A stretch of 14,758 nt of DNA from Legionellaceae bacterium (GTDB taxonomy: Bacteria > Pseudomonadota > Gammaproteobacteria > Legionellales > Legionellaceae). The notes beneath the pieces were generated by a model. It was not told the origin of the DNA. It ran no database searches and saw nothing but the letters and a program-made list of their open reading frames with translations. Made by a program: the position numbers and the translations under genes. Positions 7,300 through 14,461 of this stretch are shown piece after piece. Each line of letters starts with the position of its first letter. The stretch's first letter is position 1. The DNA is taken from contig CANNIJ010000033.1 in assembly GCA_947505025.1 (NCBI GenBank), positions 1 to 14,758 of the forward strand, read 5' to 3'.

Positions 7300-7327
7300 A
7301 GATGGGGGGCATCCTATTTTTTTCAAG
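7300..7327 (-). promoter_or_regulatory. Heat-shock (sigma-32, RpoH) type promoter of groESL
   Basis: On the minus strand CTTGAAA (7321-7327) and CCCCATCT (7300-7307) are separated by 13 bases. This matches the known RpoH consensus of CTTGAAA and CCCCATnT with 11-16 bases between them. Transcription would start near 7292-7296, about 160 bp before the groES ATG. No CIRCE element (the HrcA operator) is visible, consistent with positive heat-shock control. Confidence 0.85.
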
Positions 7328-7355
7328 GGTTATCAAAAAATAAAGAGGCTGATCT

Positions 7356-9032
7356 ATGAAAAAAATTTACTTAACACTGTTCATAGTTCTTTGGTCTGTA
7401 TCGGCCTTAGCTGTGCCATTAAGCAACAAACTCGCATTTCCATTAAAAATAACTCAAATTAACCCGCATAAAATTAAATTAGACTGGTCATTGCCAGATG
7501 GTTACTTTATTTACAAAAAAAGCATCCTGATCGCACTGTCCAATCAGCCAAATCTTAAAATCAATCCACCGACTTTGCCTGCAAGCATCACCAAAATGAC
7601 TAATCTTGGAACCATACTGGAAATTTATCGAAATCATCTGAATGTAATTGTTAACCTGCCCGCAGCAATCACACAAAAAGACACCATAACCATTAAATTT
7701 CAAGGCTGTGCCGATGCTGGATATTGTTACCCGCCAATCACCGTCAAACACCATATTACCCAAACCAGCAGATCGAACTCTAGTAAGCTCTGGCAATTAT
7801 TGGTTTTTTATGGATTCGGACTGTTATTATCATTCACTCCGTGCGTGTTACCTATGATACCAATTCTTTCTGGGTTGATAGTCGGTCAACGTAAGCCGGC
7901 ATCCACGCGCAAAGCTTTTTTACTGTCACTTTCATATGTAATGAGTATGTCTGTAATGTACAGTATCATAGGCGGATTCATCGCCTTAATGGGTGCTAAC
8001 TTACAAATCGCTATGCAAGCCCCTGGCATGATCATTGCCTTTAGTGGACTGTGTTTTGTAATTGGATTATCTATGTTCGATGTATATCAATTCAAATTGC
8101 CATTAGCTTGCCAACGTTTTCTATCTGGTATGACGCAACATCAAGCTGGCGGAGAATATCTGGGAGCCGCAGTTATGGGCGCACTATCCATTCTTATTCT
8201 GTCGCCTTGTGTCACCGCACCAATGATTGGCGCCTTGGGTTATGTTGCACAAACAGGCAGCGGATTATTTGGTTTTTTTGCCTTATTTGCTTTGGGCTTG
8301 GGCATGGGAACGCCGTTATTAGTCATTGGCACTTCTGCTGGTAAAATTTTGCCTAAAACTGGTCCATGGATGAACATGATCAAACACTTTTTTGGCCTGG
8401 TATTTTTTGCACTGGGACTGCATTTGATCTCACGCTTTCTGCCGCCACCATTAACCATGGGGATTTGGGCCGGATTATTGATGTTTTGTAGTTTGTATTT
8501 GCGCCCTTTTCAACGAGCTACATGCGCAAGTGAAACAATTACTCAAACCCTGGGTTTGATGGGTTTTATTTATAGTATTCTAATATTGATCGGCTGCAGT
8601 CTTGGACATCAAAATCCGTGGTTACCTCTGGTAACAAGTGTGCCCGCAGTAAAACATACCGTAACCATTAAAGACAACCGTATAACTAGCCCACAAGTTC
8701 TAGAACGTGCTCTATCCAATGCACTGGGTAAACCGGTACTGATTTATTTTTCCGCTGATTGGTGTGCCTCTTGTAAATGGGTACATGACTATTTACTCCA
8801 GCAAACGCCTGTACAAACAGCACTTAAATCATTTGTTATATTGCAAGTAGATATTACTCAGCAAAATCAAAACAGCACTACTTTGCTCAAAAAATACGGA
8901 GTAATCGCGCCTCCAACTTTTATCTTTTTAAATGCACAAGGGCAAGAGCAGACCAGCATGCGCATCACAGGTGAACCTAAAATGCATGATCTGATCAATA
9001 ATTTGAATAGCACAAAAACACAGGAACTATAG
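7356..9032 (+). CDS. dsbD: DsbD, thiol:disulfide interchange protein
   Basis: DsbD carries reducing power from cytoplasmic thioredoxin across the inner membrane to periplasmic partners such as DsbC and cytochrome c maturation proteins. The 558-residue protein has a signal peptide (about 1-19, ending SALA) and an N-terminal domain with the reactive pair C118 and C124 in GCADAGYC. The membrane domain carries C163 in SFTPCVLPM and C285 in SPCVTAPM, and a C-terminal thioredoxin domain has C470 and C473 in ADWCASC. All six expected cysteines are present and the length is near that of E. coli DsbD (565 with signal). A GAGG ribosome site lies seven bases before the ATG. It is transcribed away from groES. 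No clear terminator follows; the next promoter candidate overlaps its stop codon. Confidence 0.95.
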   Translation: MKKIYLTLFIVLWSVSALAVPLSNKLAFPLKITQINPHKIKLDWSLPDGYFIYKKSILIALSNQPNLKINPPTLPASITKMTNLGTILEIYRNHLNVIVNLPAAITQKDTITIKFQGCADAGYCYPPITVKHHITQTSRSNSSKLWQLLVFYGFGLLLSFTPCVLPMIPILSGLIVGQRKPASTRKAFLLSLSYVMSMSVMYSIIGGFIALMGANLQIAMQAPGMIIAFSGLCFVIGLSMFDVYQFKLPLACQRFLSGMTQHQAGGEYLGAAVMGALSILILSPCVTAPMIGALGYVAQTGSGLFGFFALFALGLGMGTPLLVIGTSAGKILPKTGPWMNMIKHFFGLVFFALGLHLISRFLPPPLTMGIWAGLLMFCSLYLRPFQRATCASETITQTLGLMGFIYSILILIGCSLGHQNPWLPLVTSVPAVKHTVTIKDNRITSPQVLERALSNALGKPVLIYFSADWCASCKWVHDYLLQQTPVQTALKSFVILQVDITQQNQNSTTLLKKYGVIAPPTFIFLNAQGQEQTSMRITGEPKMHDLINNLNSTKTQEL

Positions 9033-9059
9033 ACAAATATACTCGAAATCTGCTATGTT
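9030..9059 (+). promoter_or_regulatory. Candidate promoter of the small ORF-gltA unit
   Basis: TAGACA (9030-9035) and TATGTT (9054-9059) are 18 bases apart. The -10 element is preceded by TGC, giving an extended -10 form. The -35 element overlaps the dsbD stop codon. Inferred from consensus only. Confidence 0.45.
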
Positions 9060-9100
9060 GTTTTGAAATGGAATGCTAAAGACACCAAGGAGCTGGGAAC

Positions 9101-9265
9101 ATGAAAGCACAACGTTGCGAGGATAATGAAACAACGATTAACAACAACTGTGACGGACAAATTCATCCATCTCCTCAGCCTTTAAAAAGCAAGTTAGAGA
9201 GACGGCGACAGATTGAAGATCTGAATGAAAAAAGACGCTTACATAAAGAATTCTCTGATTTTTAA
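9101..9265 (+). CDS. Small charged protein of unknown function (54 residues)
   Basis: The ORF starts at an ATG eight bases after a strong AAGGAG ribosome site and ends 21 bp before gltA, so it is probably translated and co-transcribed with citrate synthase. The N-terminal half is polar, with Asn-rich INNNCDGQ and two cysteines (C6, C17). The C-terminal half (about 29-54) is a charged, probably helical stretch, KSKLERRRQIEDLNEKRRLH, ending KEFSDF. There is no signal peptide or membrane segment. The helical end loosely recalls small gammaproteobacterial proteins of the PA3496 type, but I cannot confirm this. Function unknown. Confidence 0.7.
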   Translation: MKAQRCEDNETTINNNCDGQIHPSPQPLKSKLERRRQIEDLNEKRRLHKEFSDF

Positions 9266-9286
9266 GACTTACTTGAAGGATTTCAC

Positions 9287-10558
9287 ATGACAGAACTCTC
9301 AGCACATTTATCTTTAGATGGACGAACAACCTGTGAACTGCCAGTATTACATCCTACTCTAGGTCAAGATGTAATTGATATTGGCAAACTTAGTGCTCAA
9401 GGTCTGTTTACTTATGATCCTGGATTCATGTCTACAGCTGCATGTGAATCAAAAATCACGTATATTGATGGTGATAATGGAACCTTGTTATATAGAGGCT
9501 ATCCTATAGAACAATTAGCCGAAAAAAAGGACTTCCTGGATGTCTGTTATTTACTCCTTAATAGTGAACTACCTGATCCGGCGCAACGCATAGCCTTTAC
9601 TAATCTAATTAATAATCACACTATGGTGCATCAACAAATCTACCAGTTTTTAAATGGTTTTCGCCGAGACGCGCATCCGATGGCAATCATGGTTGGAATT
9701 GTTGGTGCATTATCTGCTTTTTATCATGACTCAATGGATTTAAATAACGAACAAGATCGTTATATGTCCGCGATTCGTCTGATATCTAAAATGCCTACAA
9801 TCGCAGCCATGAGTTATAAATACTCAATCGGTCAGCCATACATGTATCCACAAAACAAACTATCCTATGCTGAGAATTTTTTACACATGATGTTTGGAGT
9901 TCCGTCTGAAAATATATTACCTAATCCGGTACTAATTAAGGCAATGGATACAATTTTCACGCTGCACGCTGATCATGAGCAAAATGCAAGTACATCAACC
10001 GTGCGGCTAGCCGGATCTACCGGAGCCAACCCTTATGCCTGTATCTCAGCAGGAATCAGTGCTTTGTGGGGTCCAGCACATGGTGGGGCCAATGAAGCAT
10101 GTTTAATGATGCTTCAAGAAATTGGTGATATATCTCATATTCCAGAATACATAAAGCGTGCAAAAGACAAAAATGACAGCTTTAGATTGATGGGCTTTGG
10201 ACATAGGGTATATAAAAGCTATGATCCAAGAGCCAAAGTCATGCGTGAAACTTGCTACAATGTTTTAACCGAGGTTGGTGCACACAATGAACCACTGTTT
10301 AAATTAGCGATGGAATTAGAACGCATTGCTTTAGAAGATCCATATTTTATCGATAAAAAACTTTACCCTAATGTTGATTTTTACTCTGGTTTAACCTTAA
10401 GTGCCATAGGGATCCCGACGAATATGTTTACGGTGATCTTTGCATTAGCTAGAACTGTTGGCTGGATGTCGCACTGGTTAGAAATGACCGCAGGACCGGC
10501 TAAAATAGGCCGACCACGGCAGTTATACACCGGAGAAAAACAGCGAAATGTAAAATAG
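9287..10558 (+). CDS. gltA: Citrate synthase
   Basis: Citrate synthase condenses acetyl-CoA with oxaloacetate as the first step of the TCA cycle. The 423-residue protein matches the hexameric, NADH-sensitive type of Gram-negative bacteria (E. coli 427). The catalytic residues are visible: H265 in WGPAHGGANEA, H306 in GFGHRVYKSYDPRAK and D364 in NVDFYSG; H230 in LHADHEQN and the arginines of GRPRQLYTG bind substrate. An AAGGA ribosome site precedes the ATG by six bases. It lies downstream of the small ORF and ends at a hairpin terminator before the convergent thioredoxin gene. Confidence 0.97.
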   Translation: MTELSAHLSLDGRTTCELPVLHPTLGQDVIDIGKLSAQGLFTYDPGFMSTAACESKITYIDGDNGTLLYRGYPIEQLAEKKDFLDVCYLLLNSELPDPAQRIAFTNLINNHTMVHQQIYQFLNGFRRDAHPMAIMVGIVGALSAFYHDSMDLNNEQDRYMSAIRLISKMPTIAAMSYKYSIGQPYMYPQNKLSYAENFLHMMFGVPSENILPNPVLIKAMDTIFTLHADHEQNASTSTVRLAGSTGANPYACISAGISALWGPAHGGANEACLMMLQEIGDISHIPEYIKRAKDKNDSFRLMGFGHRVYKSYDPRAKVMRETCYNVLTEVGAHNEPLFKLAMELERIALEDPYFIDKKLYPNVDFYSGLTLSAIGIPTNMFTVIFALARTVGWMSHWLEMTAGPAKIGRPRQLYTGEKQRNVK

Positions 10559-10585
10559 ATTATATCTACACAGAGCATCCTCTTA

Positions 10586-10618
10586 AGCGCTGGTTATCCA
10601 GCGTTATTTTTACGCTGG
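10586..10618 (+). terminator. Intrinsic terminator after gltA, with an alternative overlapping hairpin
   Basis: AGCGCTGG (10586-10593) pairs with CCAGCGTT (10598-10605) around a TTAT loop, one pair being G-T, and is followed by ATTTTT. The right arm can instead pair with a third copy, ACGCTGG (10612-10618), across the T-run. The first fold is a standard terminator for gltA. Confidence 0.75.
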
Positions 10619-10656
10619 AAACACTAAAAGGCTGGCCACTGAAAACAATATACTAA

Positions 10657-11031
10657 TCACTCAGCCTTAAATTCAGGCAAAGTAACGGTTCGCGCTTGCT
10701 GAACTAAATCGGTCAATGTAGATAACGGTATACATCCTGATTCAGAATAAATCGCTACTCCAGCTTTAAATACCATAACATGCGGAATCGATCTAATATT
10801 AAACGCTTCAGATAATTCTTTTTCTACTTCAACATTAACTTTGCCAAAGAAAATATCCGCAGACTGAGCTGCCGCCTGTTCATATACATCCTCGAATTGT
10901 TTGCATGGCACACACCAGTGTGCAAAAAAATCAAGAAAAACAATATTATGTTCTTGAATCAATGATTCAAACGTATCTGCACCGATCCAAAAAGTGTTAG
11001 GACTAGTAGATACTTCTGTCTGATTATCCAT
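10657..11031 (-). CDS. Thioredoxin-family protein
   Basis: A 124-residue cytoplasmic thioredoxin-fold protein. From the chosen start the active site is WCVPC with cysteines C40 and C43, and the cis-proline is P83 in SIPHVMVFK. Classical thioredoxin has WCGPC; Val in place of Gly will shift its redox behaviour and makes it a thioredoxin-like protein rather than a sure TrxA. It carries about 12 extra N-terminal residues before the fold. The frame also has an ATG at 11037, but a ribosome site (AAGAGA) is well spaced only for 11031, which overlaps the adk stop by 8 bp. Likely the last gene of the metK-ahcY-adk run. Probable role: disulfide reduction for cytoplasmic enzymes; partner unknown. Confidence 0.88.
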   Translation of the reverse strand: MDNQTEVSTSPNTFWIGADTFESLIQEHNIVFLDFFAHWCVPCKQFEDVYEQAAAQSADIFFGKVNVEVEKELSEAFNIRSIPHVMVFKAGVAIYSESGCIPLSTLTDLVQQARTVTLPEFKAE

Positions 11032-11707
11032 ACACATGATCTCTTAAATGAATCGACGATAGAATAGCATCAAAAATACTTTGCTCGCATCCCAGACCAG
11101 AAACACTGTGAAAAGCTGGTGCGCTAGAATCCCCGCTTAAAAACCATTTTTTGTAGTATTCAATCAAAGGTTTGGTTTGATCATGATAAACTTCCAAACG
11201 TTTACGTACAATTTCTTCGCGATCGTCATCACGCAATACCAGCGGCTCACCTGTTTCATCATCTAATCCGGCACTCTGTGGCGGGTGATTCAATATATGA
11301 TAAACACGCCCAGAAGCTGGATGCACGCGTCTGCCACTAATTCGTTTTACAATTTCATTATCGGCAATATCCAGTTCAATCACATGGTCCAACTGAATCC
11401 CAGCAGTTTTTAATGCCTCTGATTGTGGCAAGGTACGTGGAAAACCATCTAAAAGAAATCCATTCTGACAATCGGCATGACTTAAACGCTCGGCAACCAG
11501 CTTAATCATAATTTCATCAGATACCAACTGTCCAGCATCCATGATTTTTTTAGCACTTAAACCTACAGGACTCTGGGCAGCAATGGCTGAACGCAGCATG
11601 TCACCAGTAGATATTTGCGGCAAATGATACTTGTTCATCAACCGTGCTGCCTGAGTGCCTTTACCGGCACCAGGGCAGCCTAATAACATGATGCGCATAT
11701 GTTTCAT
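11024..11707 (-). CDS. adk: Adenylate kinase
   Basis: Adk interconverts ATP plus AMP with two ADP in the cytoplasm. The 227-residue protein shows the P-loop GCPGAGKGT (10-18), with Cys where E. coli has Ala, the AMP-binding STGDMLR (33-39), LLDGFPRT (85-92) and RISGRRVHP (122-130). A long LID domain spans about 128-165 and contains no zinc-binding cysteines; RDDDREEIVRKRL (159-171) follows. The ATG at 11707 is chosen over the one three codons later because AAGGA lies seven bases upstream of it. It follows ahcY after 20 bp and overlaps the thioredoxin gene, so it is probably part of the same transcript. Confidence 0.97.
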   Translation of the reverse strand: MKHMRIMLLGCPGAGKGTQAARLMNKYHLPQISTGDMLRSAIAAQSPVGLSAKKIMDAGQLVSDEIMIKLVAERLSHADCQNGFLLDGFPRTLPQSEALKTAGIQLDHVIELDIADNEIVKRISGRRVHPASGRVYHILNHPPQSAGLDDETGEPLVLRDDDREEIVRKRLEVYHDQTKPLIEYYKKWFLSGDSSAPAFHSVSGLGCEQSIFDAILSSIHLRDHVYG

Positions 11708-11727
11708 GTGTTTTTCCTTGCTAGCAG

Positions 11728-13038
11728 CTAATAACGGTATGTATCTGGTTTATAAGGCCCATTGACATCTACTCGTAGATAATCTGCTTGCTGAGCACTC
11801 AATACTGTGAGTGTTGCACCTATACGGCCTAAGTGTAACCGAGCAACTTTCTCATCTAAATGTTTGGGCAATACATACACTTGATTAGTATAATGCTCGC
11901 CGCGAGTGAACAACTCCAATTGCGCTAAAACCTGATTAGTAAATGACGCAGACATCACAAAACTAGGGTGGCCTGTAGCACAACCTAAATTAACCAGACG
12001 TCCTTCAGCTAGAACAATAATACGATTTCCATTCGGCAAAATCACATGATCAACCTGGGGTTTGATATTTTCCCAAGGATATTGACGCAATGATTGAATA
12101 TCTATTTCTGAGTCAAAGTGACCAATGTTACATACGATCGCTTGATTCTTCATGCGCAAGAGTTGATCATGACGTACAACATGCAGATTGCCAGTCGCAC
12201 TAACTAATATATCAATCTGTTCGGCTACTTGATCCAAAGTCACGACCCGGTACCCTTCCATCGCAGCTTGTAAAGCACAAATCGGATCAATTTCAGCAAT
12301 ATATACAGTTGCACCTTGTCCACGCAAAGCCTGAGCACAGCCTTTGCCTACGTCTCCATAACCAAGAATCAACGCCATTTTACCAGCAATCATAACGTCA
12401 GTTGCACGCTTCAGACCATCTAATAGTGACTCACGACAACCATACAGATTATCAAATTTTGACTTAGTTACAGAATCGTTAACGTTGATTGCAGGCATCT
12501 GCAGCTGACCTTTTTTAGCCATATCATACAAACGTGCAACGCCGGTAGTGGTTTCTTCAGACACCCCCATAATAGTTGAAACTAAATGCGGGTAATGCTG
12601 ATGTACCAGTTGGGTTAAATCGCCACCATCGTCTAATAGTAAATTAGGCTGCCAATCATTCGGGCCAGTCAATGTTTTTTCTATGCACCAATCATATTCT
12701 GCATCTGATTCACCTTTCCATGCAAAGACTGGAATACCTGCCGCAGCAATCGCTGCAGCAGCATGATCTTGCGTAGAAAAAATATTACATGAAGACCAGC
12801 GCACTTGAGCCCCTAATGCAGCCAGGGTTTCAATTAAAACCGCTGTTTGAATCGTCATGTGCAGGCAACCAGCAATCCGCGCACCAGCTAATGGTTGAGA
12901 TGCAGCAAATTCGGCACGCAATGCCATTAGTCCAGGCATTTCTGTTTCTGCAATAGCAATTTCTTTACGACCCCAAGCGGCCAAAGATAAATCTGCAACT
13001 CTAAAATCTGAGCTTTTAACTAAATCATTAATTATCAT
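11728..13038 (-). CDS. ahcY: S-adenosylhomocysteine hydrolase (adenosylhomocysteinase)
   Basis: AhcY reversibly splits S-adenosylhomocysteine into adenosine and homocysteine with bound NAD(+), relieving product inhibition of methyltransferases. The 436-residue protein has SSCNIFSTQDHAAAAIA (82-98), the active-site segment NDSVTKSKFDN with K192, D196 and N197, the Rossmann motif GYGDVGKG (226-233), HFDSEIDI, and the family C-terminus KPDTYRY with K430 and Y434. It lacks the roughly 40-residue insertion seen in many bacterial enzymes and so is nearer the eukaryotic length of 432. The frame is open 15 codons further upstream, but a GAGGA site seven bases before 13038 fixes the start. It follows metK after 20 bp. 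Confidence 0.97.
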   Translation of the reverse strand: MIINDLVKSSDFRVADLSLAAWGRKEIAIAETEMPGLMALRAEFAASQPLAGARIAGCLHMTIQTAVLIETLAALGAQVRWSSCNIFSTQDHAAAAIAAAGIPVFAWKGESDAEYDWCIEKTLTGPNDWQPNLLLDDGGDLTQLVHQHYPHLVSTIMGVSEETTTGVARLYDMAKKGQLQMPAINVNDSVTKSKFDNLYGCRESLLDGLKRATDVMIAGKMALILGYGDVGKGCAQALRGQGATVYIAEIDPICALQAAMEGYRVVTLDQVAEQIDILVSATGNLHVVRHDQLLRMKNQAIVCNIGHFDSEIDIQSLRQYPWENIKPQVDHVILPNGNRIIVLAEGRLVNLGCATGHPSFVMSASFTNQVLAQLELFTRGEHYTNQVYVLPKHLDEKVARLHLGRIGATLTVLSAQQADYLRVDVNGPYKPDTYRY

Positions 13039-13045
13039 ATATATA

Positions 13046-13050
13046 TCCTC
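13046..13050 (-). promoter_or_regulatory. Ribosome binding site deciding the ahcY start
   Basis: GAGGA lies seven bases before the ATG at 13038. The longer frame would begin inside metK and has no comparable site. Confidence 0.8.
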
Positions 13051-13058
13051 AAGTGCAT

Positions 13059-14231
13059 TTAAGCAGAAACTTCCGTGGCACAAATGGCTTTACGCAGTGC
13101 GGCGACACAATCCAGCCTTTCCCACGGAAACCCTTCACGACCATAATGTCCATAGCTAGCTGTTTTACGATATATAGGACGTAACAAAGAGTGATGTTGA
13201 ATTATTCCCTGGGGCGTCAAATCAAAGTTTTCATTAATCAATTGAATAATCTCATGATTTTCTAAACGTCCAGTTCCAAAAGTTTCAACATGAATTGAAG
13301 TTGGCTCAGCTACGCCAATTGCATAGGAAACCTGTAATTCACATTGATCGGCAATACCAGCAGCCACTAAATTCTTGGCAACATGCCGTGCAGCATAAGC
13401 AGCTGAACGGTCAACCTTTGAAGGATCCTTGCCAGAAAAACATCCTCCGCCATGTCGTGCCATACCACCATAAGTATCTACAATAATTTTTCTACCAGTC
13501 AATCCACAATCACCCAAAGGTCCACCGATTACAAATCTTCCAGTTGGATTAATAAAATAACGTGTGCTGGGCAATAGCCATTCAGCTGGTAATACCACTT
13601 TAATAATCTCTTCTCTTACCGCTTCAACTAAATCTTCATGCTCTATATCACAGGAGTGTTGTGTAGAAAAAACCACAGTATTTACAGATACAGGTCGACC
13701 AGCTTCATAATTCAAGGTTAACTGGCACTTACCATCCGGGCGTAACCAAGGAAATGTGCCATTCTTACGCAATAACGCTTGGCGCTCCATCAAACGATGC
13801 GCGTATGCAATTGGAGCCGGCATAAATACATCTGTTTCACGACTGGCATAACCAAACATCATTCCTTGGTCTCCAGCACCCAAAACTTGGGTTAGTGTAT
13901 TGTCTACACCGCGAGCAATATCAACCGATTGTTTACCTATGGCGGAGACCACCGCGCAAGATTCCCAATCAAATCCCATGTCAGAACTGTTATAGCCAAT
14001 ATCTTTAATCACATTACGTGCAATTGTATCTACATCGACCCAGGCGGAAGTTGTGATCTCCCCACCCACCATTACCATGCCTGTTTTAACAAATGTTTCA
14101 CAGGCCACGCGTGCGGTTGGATCTTGCTCTAAGATGGCATCTAAAATAGCATCAGAAATTTGATCAGCTACTTTATCTGGATGACCTTCCGCAACTGATT
14201 CAGAAGTAAAAACGTAAGACTGATTCGACAC
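13059..14231 (-). CDS. metK: S-adenosylmethionine synthetase (methionine adenosyltransferase)
   Basis: MetK makes S-adenosylmethionine from methionine and ATP. With the GTG start at 14231 the protein has 390 residues (E. coli 384) and opens directly with the family N-terminus FTSESVAEGHPDK, including H17. Other landmarks are GAGDQGMMFGYA (118-129), NPTGRFVIGGPLGDCGLTGR and the ATP/phosphate loop GGGCFSGKD (261-269). The frame stays open for 34 codons upstream to an ATG at 14333, but that stretch covers the predicted promoter and leader and matches nothing in the family. The GTG has AGGAG seven bases upstream. First gene of the metK-ahcY-adk-thioredoxin run. Confidence 0.97.
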   Translation of the reverse strand: MSNQSYVFTSESVAEGHPDKVADQISDAILDAILEQDPTARVACETFVKTGMVMVGGEITTSAWVDVDTIARNVIKDIGYNSSDMGFDWESCAVVSAIGKQSVDIARGVDNTLTQVLGAGDQGMMFGYASRETDVFMPAPIAYAHRLMERQALLRKNGTFPWLRPDGKCQLTLNYEAGRPVSVNTVVFSTQHSCDIEHEDLVEAVREEIIKVVLPAEWLLPSTRYFINPTGRFVIGGPLGDCGLTGRKIIVDTYGGMARHGGGCFSGKDPSKVDRSAAYAARHVAKNLVAAGIADQCELQVSYAIGVAEPTSIHVETFGTGRLENHEIIQLINENFDLTPQGIIQHHSLLRPIYRKTASYGHYGREGFPWERLDCVAALRKAICATEVSA

Positions 14232-14238
14232 AAAAATT

Positions 14239-14243
14239 CTCCT
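14239..14243 (-). promoter_or_regulatory. Ribosome binding site for the GTG start of metK
   Basis: AGGAG on the minus strand lies seven bases before the GTG at 14231. It supports this unusual start codon over all upstream ATGs in the same frame. Confidence 0.85.
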
Positions 14244-14276
14244 GTAAGCACAGCAGCTGTATGCTGCATCCATCCC

Positions 14277-14288
14277 GCAATCGATTGC
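14277..14288. repeat. 12-bp palindrome in the metK leader
   Basis: GCAATCGATTGC is perfectly self-complementary, with partly matching flanks (CCC to the left, AGG to the right). It lies about 10-20 bp downstream of the predicted metK transcription start. The position suits an operator, but it does not resemble a known MetJ box and may be chance. Confidence 0.4.
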
Positions 14289-14304
14289 AGGTTTCTTATA
14301 AAGC

Positions 14305-14333
14305 ATAATACCTTTTAAATACAGAGCAAACAA
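14305..14333 (-). promoter_or_regulatory. Candidate sigma-70 promoter of metK
   Basis: On the minus strand TTGTTT (14328-14333) and TATTAT (14305-14310) are 17 bases apart. Transcription would start near 14298, leaving a leader of about 67 nucleotides before the GTG. No known SAM or SAH riboswitch pattern is recognisable in that leader. Confidence 0.55.
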
Positions 14334-14388
14334 GAACCCAAATTCTTGAAGTTTGTCATAAAAACCTCAGATCATCATGGCGATCTAC

Positions 14389-14417
14389 TTGCGCTAATAA
14401 CGAGCATAAACTATACA
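14389..14417 (+). promoter_or_regulatory. Candidate promoter of the small exported protein
   Basis: TTGCGC (14389-14394) and TATACA (14412-14417) are 17 bases apart on the plus strand. Transcription would start near 14424, inside the left arm of the inverted repeat that follows. Consensus match only. Confidence 0.5.
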
Positions 14418-14420
14418 TTA

Positions 14421-14446
14421 ACAGATAAGATCAATCAATTATCTGT
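14421..14446. repeat. Inverted repeat just before the small exported protein gene
   Basis: ACAGATAA (14421-14428) and TTATCTGT (14439-14446) are exact inverted copies separated by 10 bases. The repeat begins four bases after the -10 element and ends two bases before the GGAG ribosome site region. It could be an operator for a dimeric repressor or a leader hairpin close to the ribosome site. Confidence 0.6.
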
Positions 14447-14461
14447 CTTGGAGACTTTCTA

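Noticed and set aside
7301..7323. GATG-GGGGG-CATC followed by a T-run, read on the plus strand as a terminator or attenuator in the dsbD leader
   Set aside because: The stem is only four pairs with an all-G loop, and the same bases are fully explained as the -10, spacer and -35 of the groESL heat-shock promoter on the other strand.
13039..13083. 15-codon N-terminal extension of ahcY
   Set aside because: It runs into the metK coding end and lacks a ribosome site, while the ATG at 13038 has GAGGA at ideal spacing.
14232..14300. SAM or SAH riboswitch upstream of metK
   Set aside because: I could not match the leader to the conserved cores of the known SAM or SAH classes, and it is short for most of them.
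14232..14333. 34-codon N-terminal extension of metK
   Set aside because: It covers the predicted promoter and leader and matches nothing in the family. The GTG at 14231 has a strong ribosome site and gives the family length.
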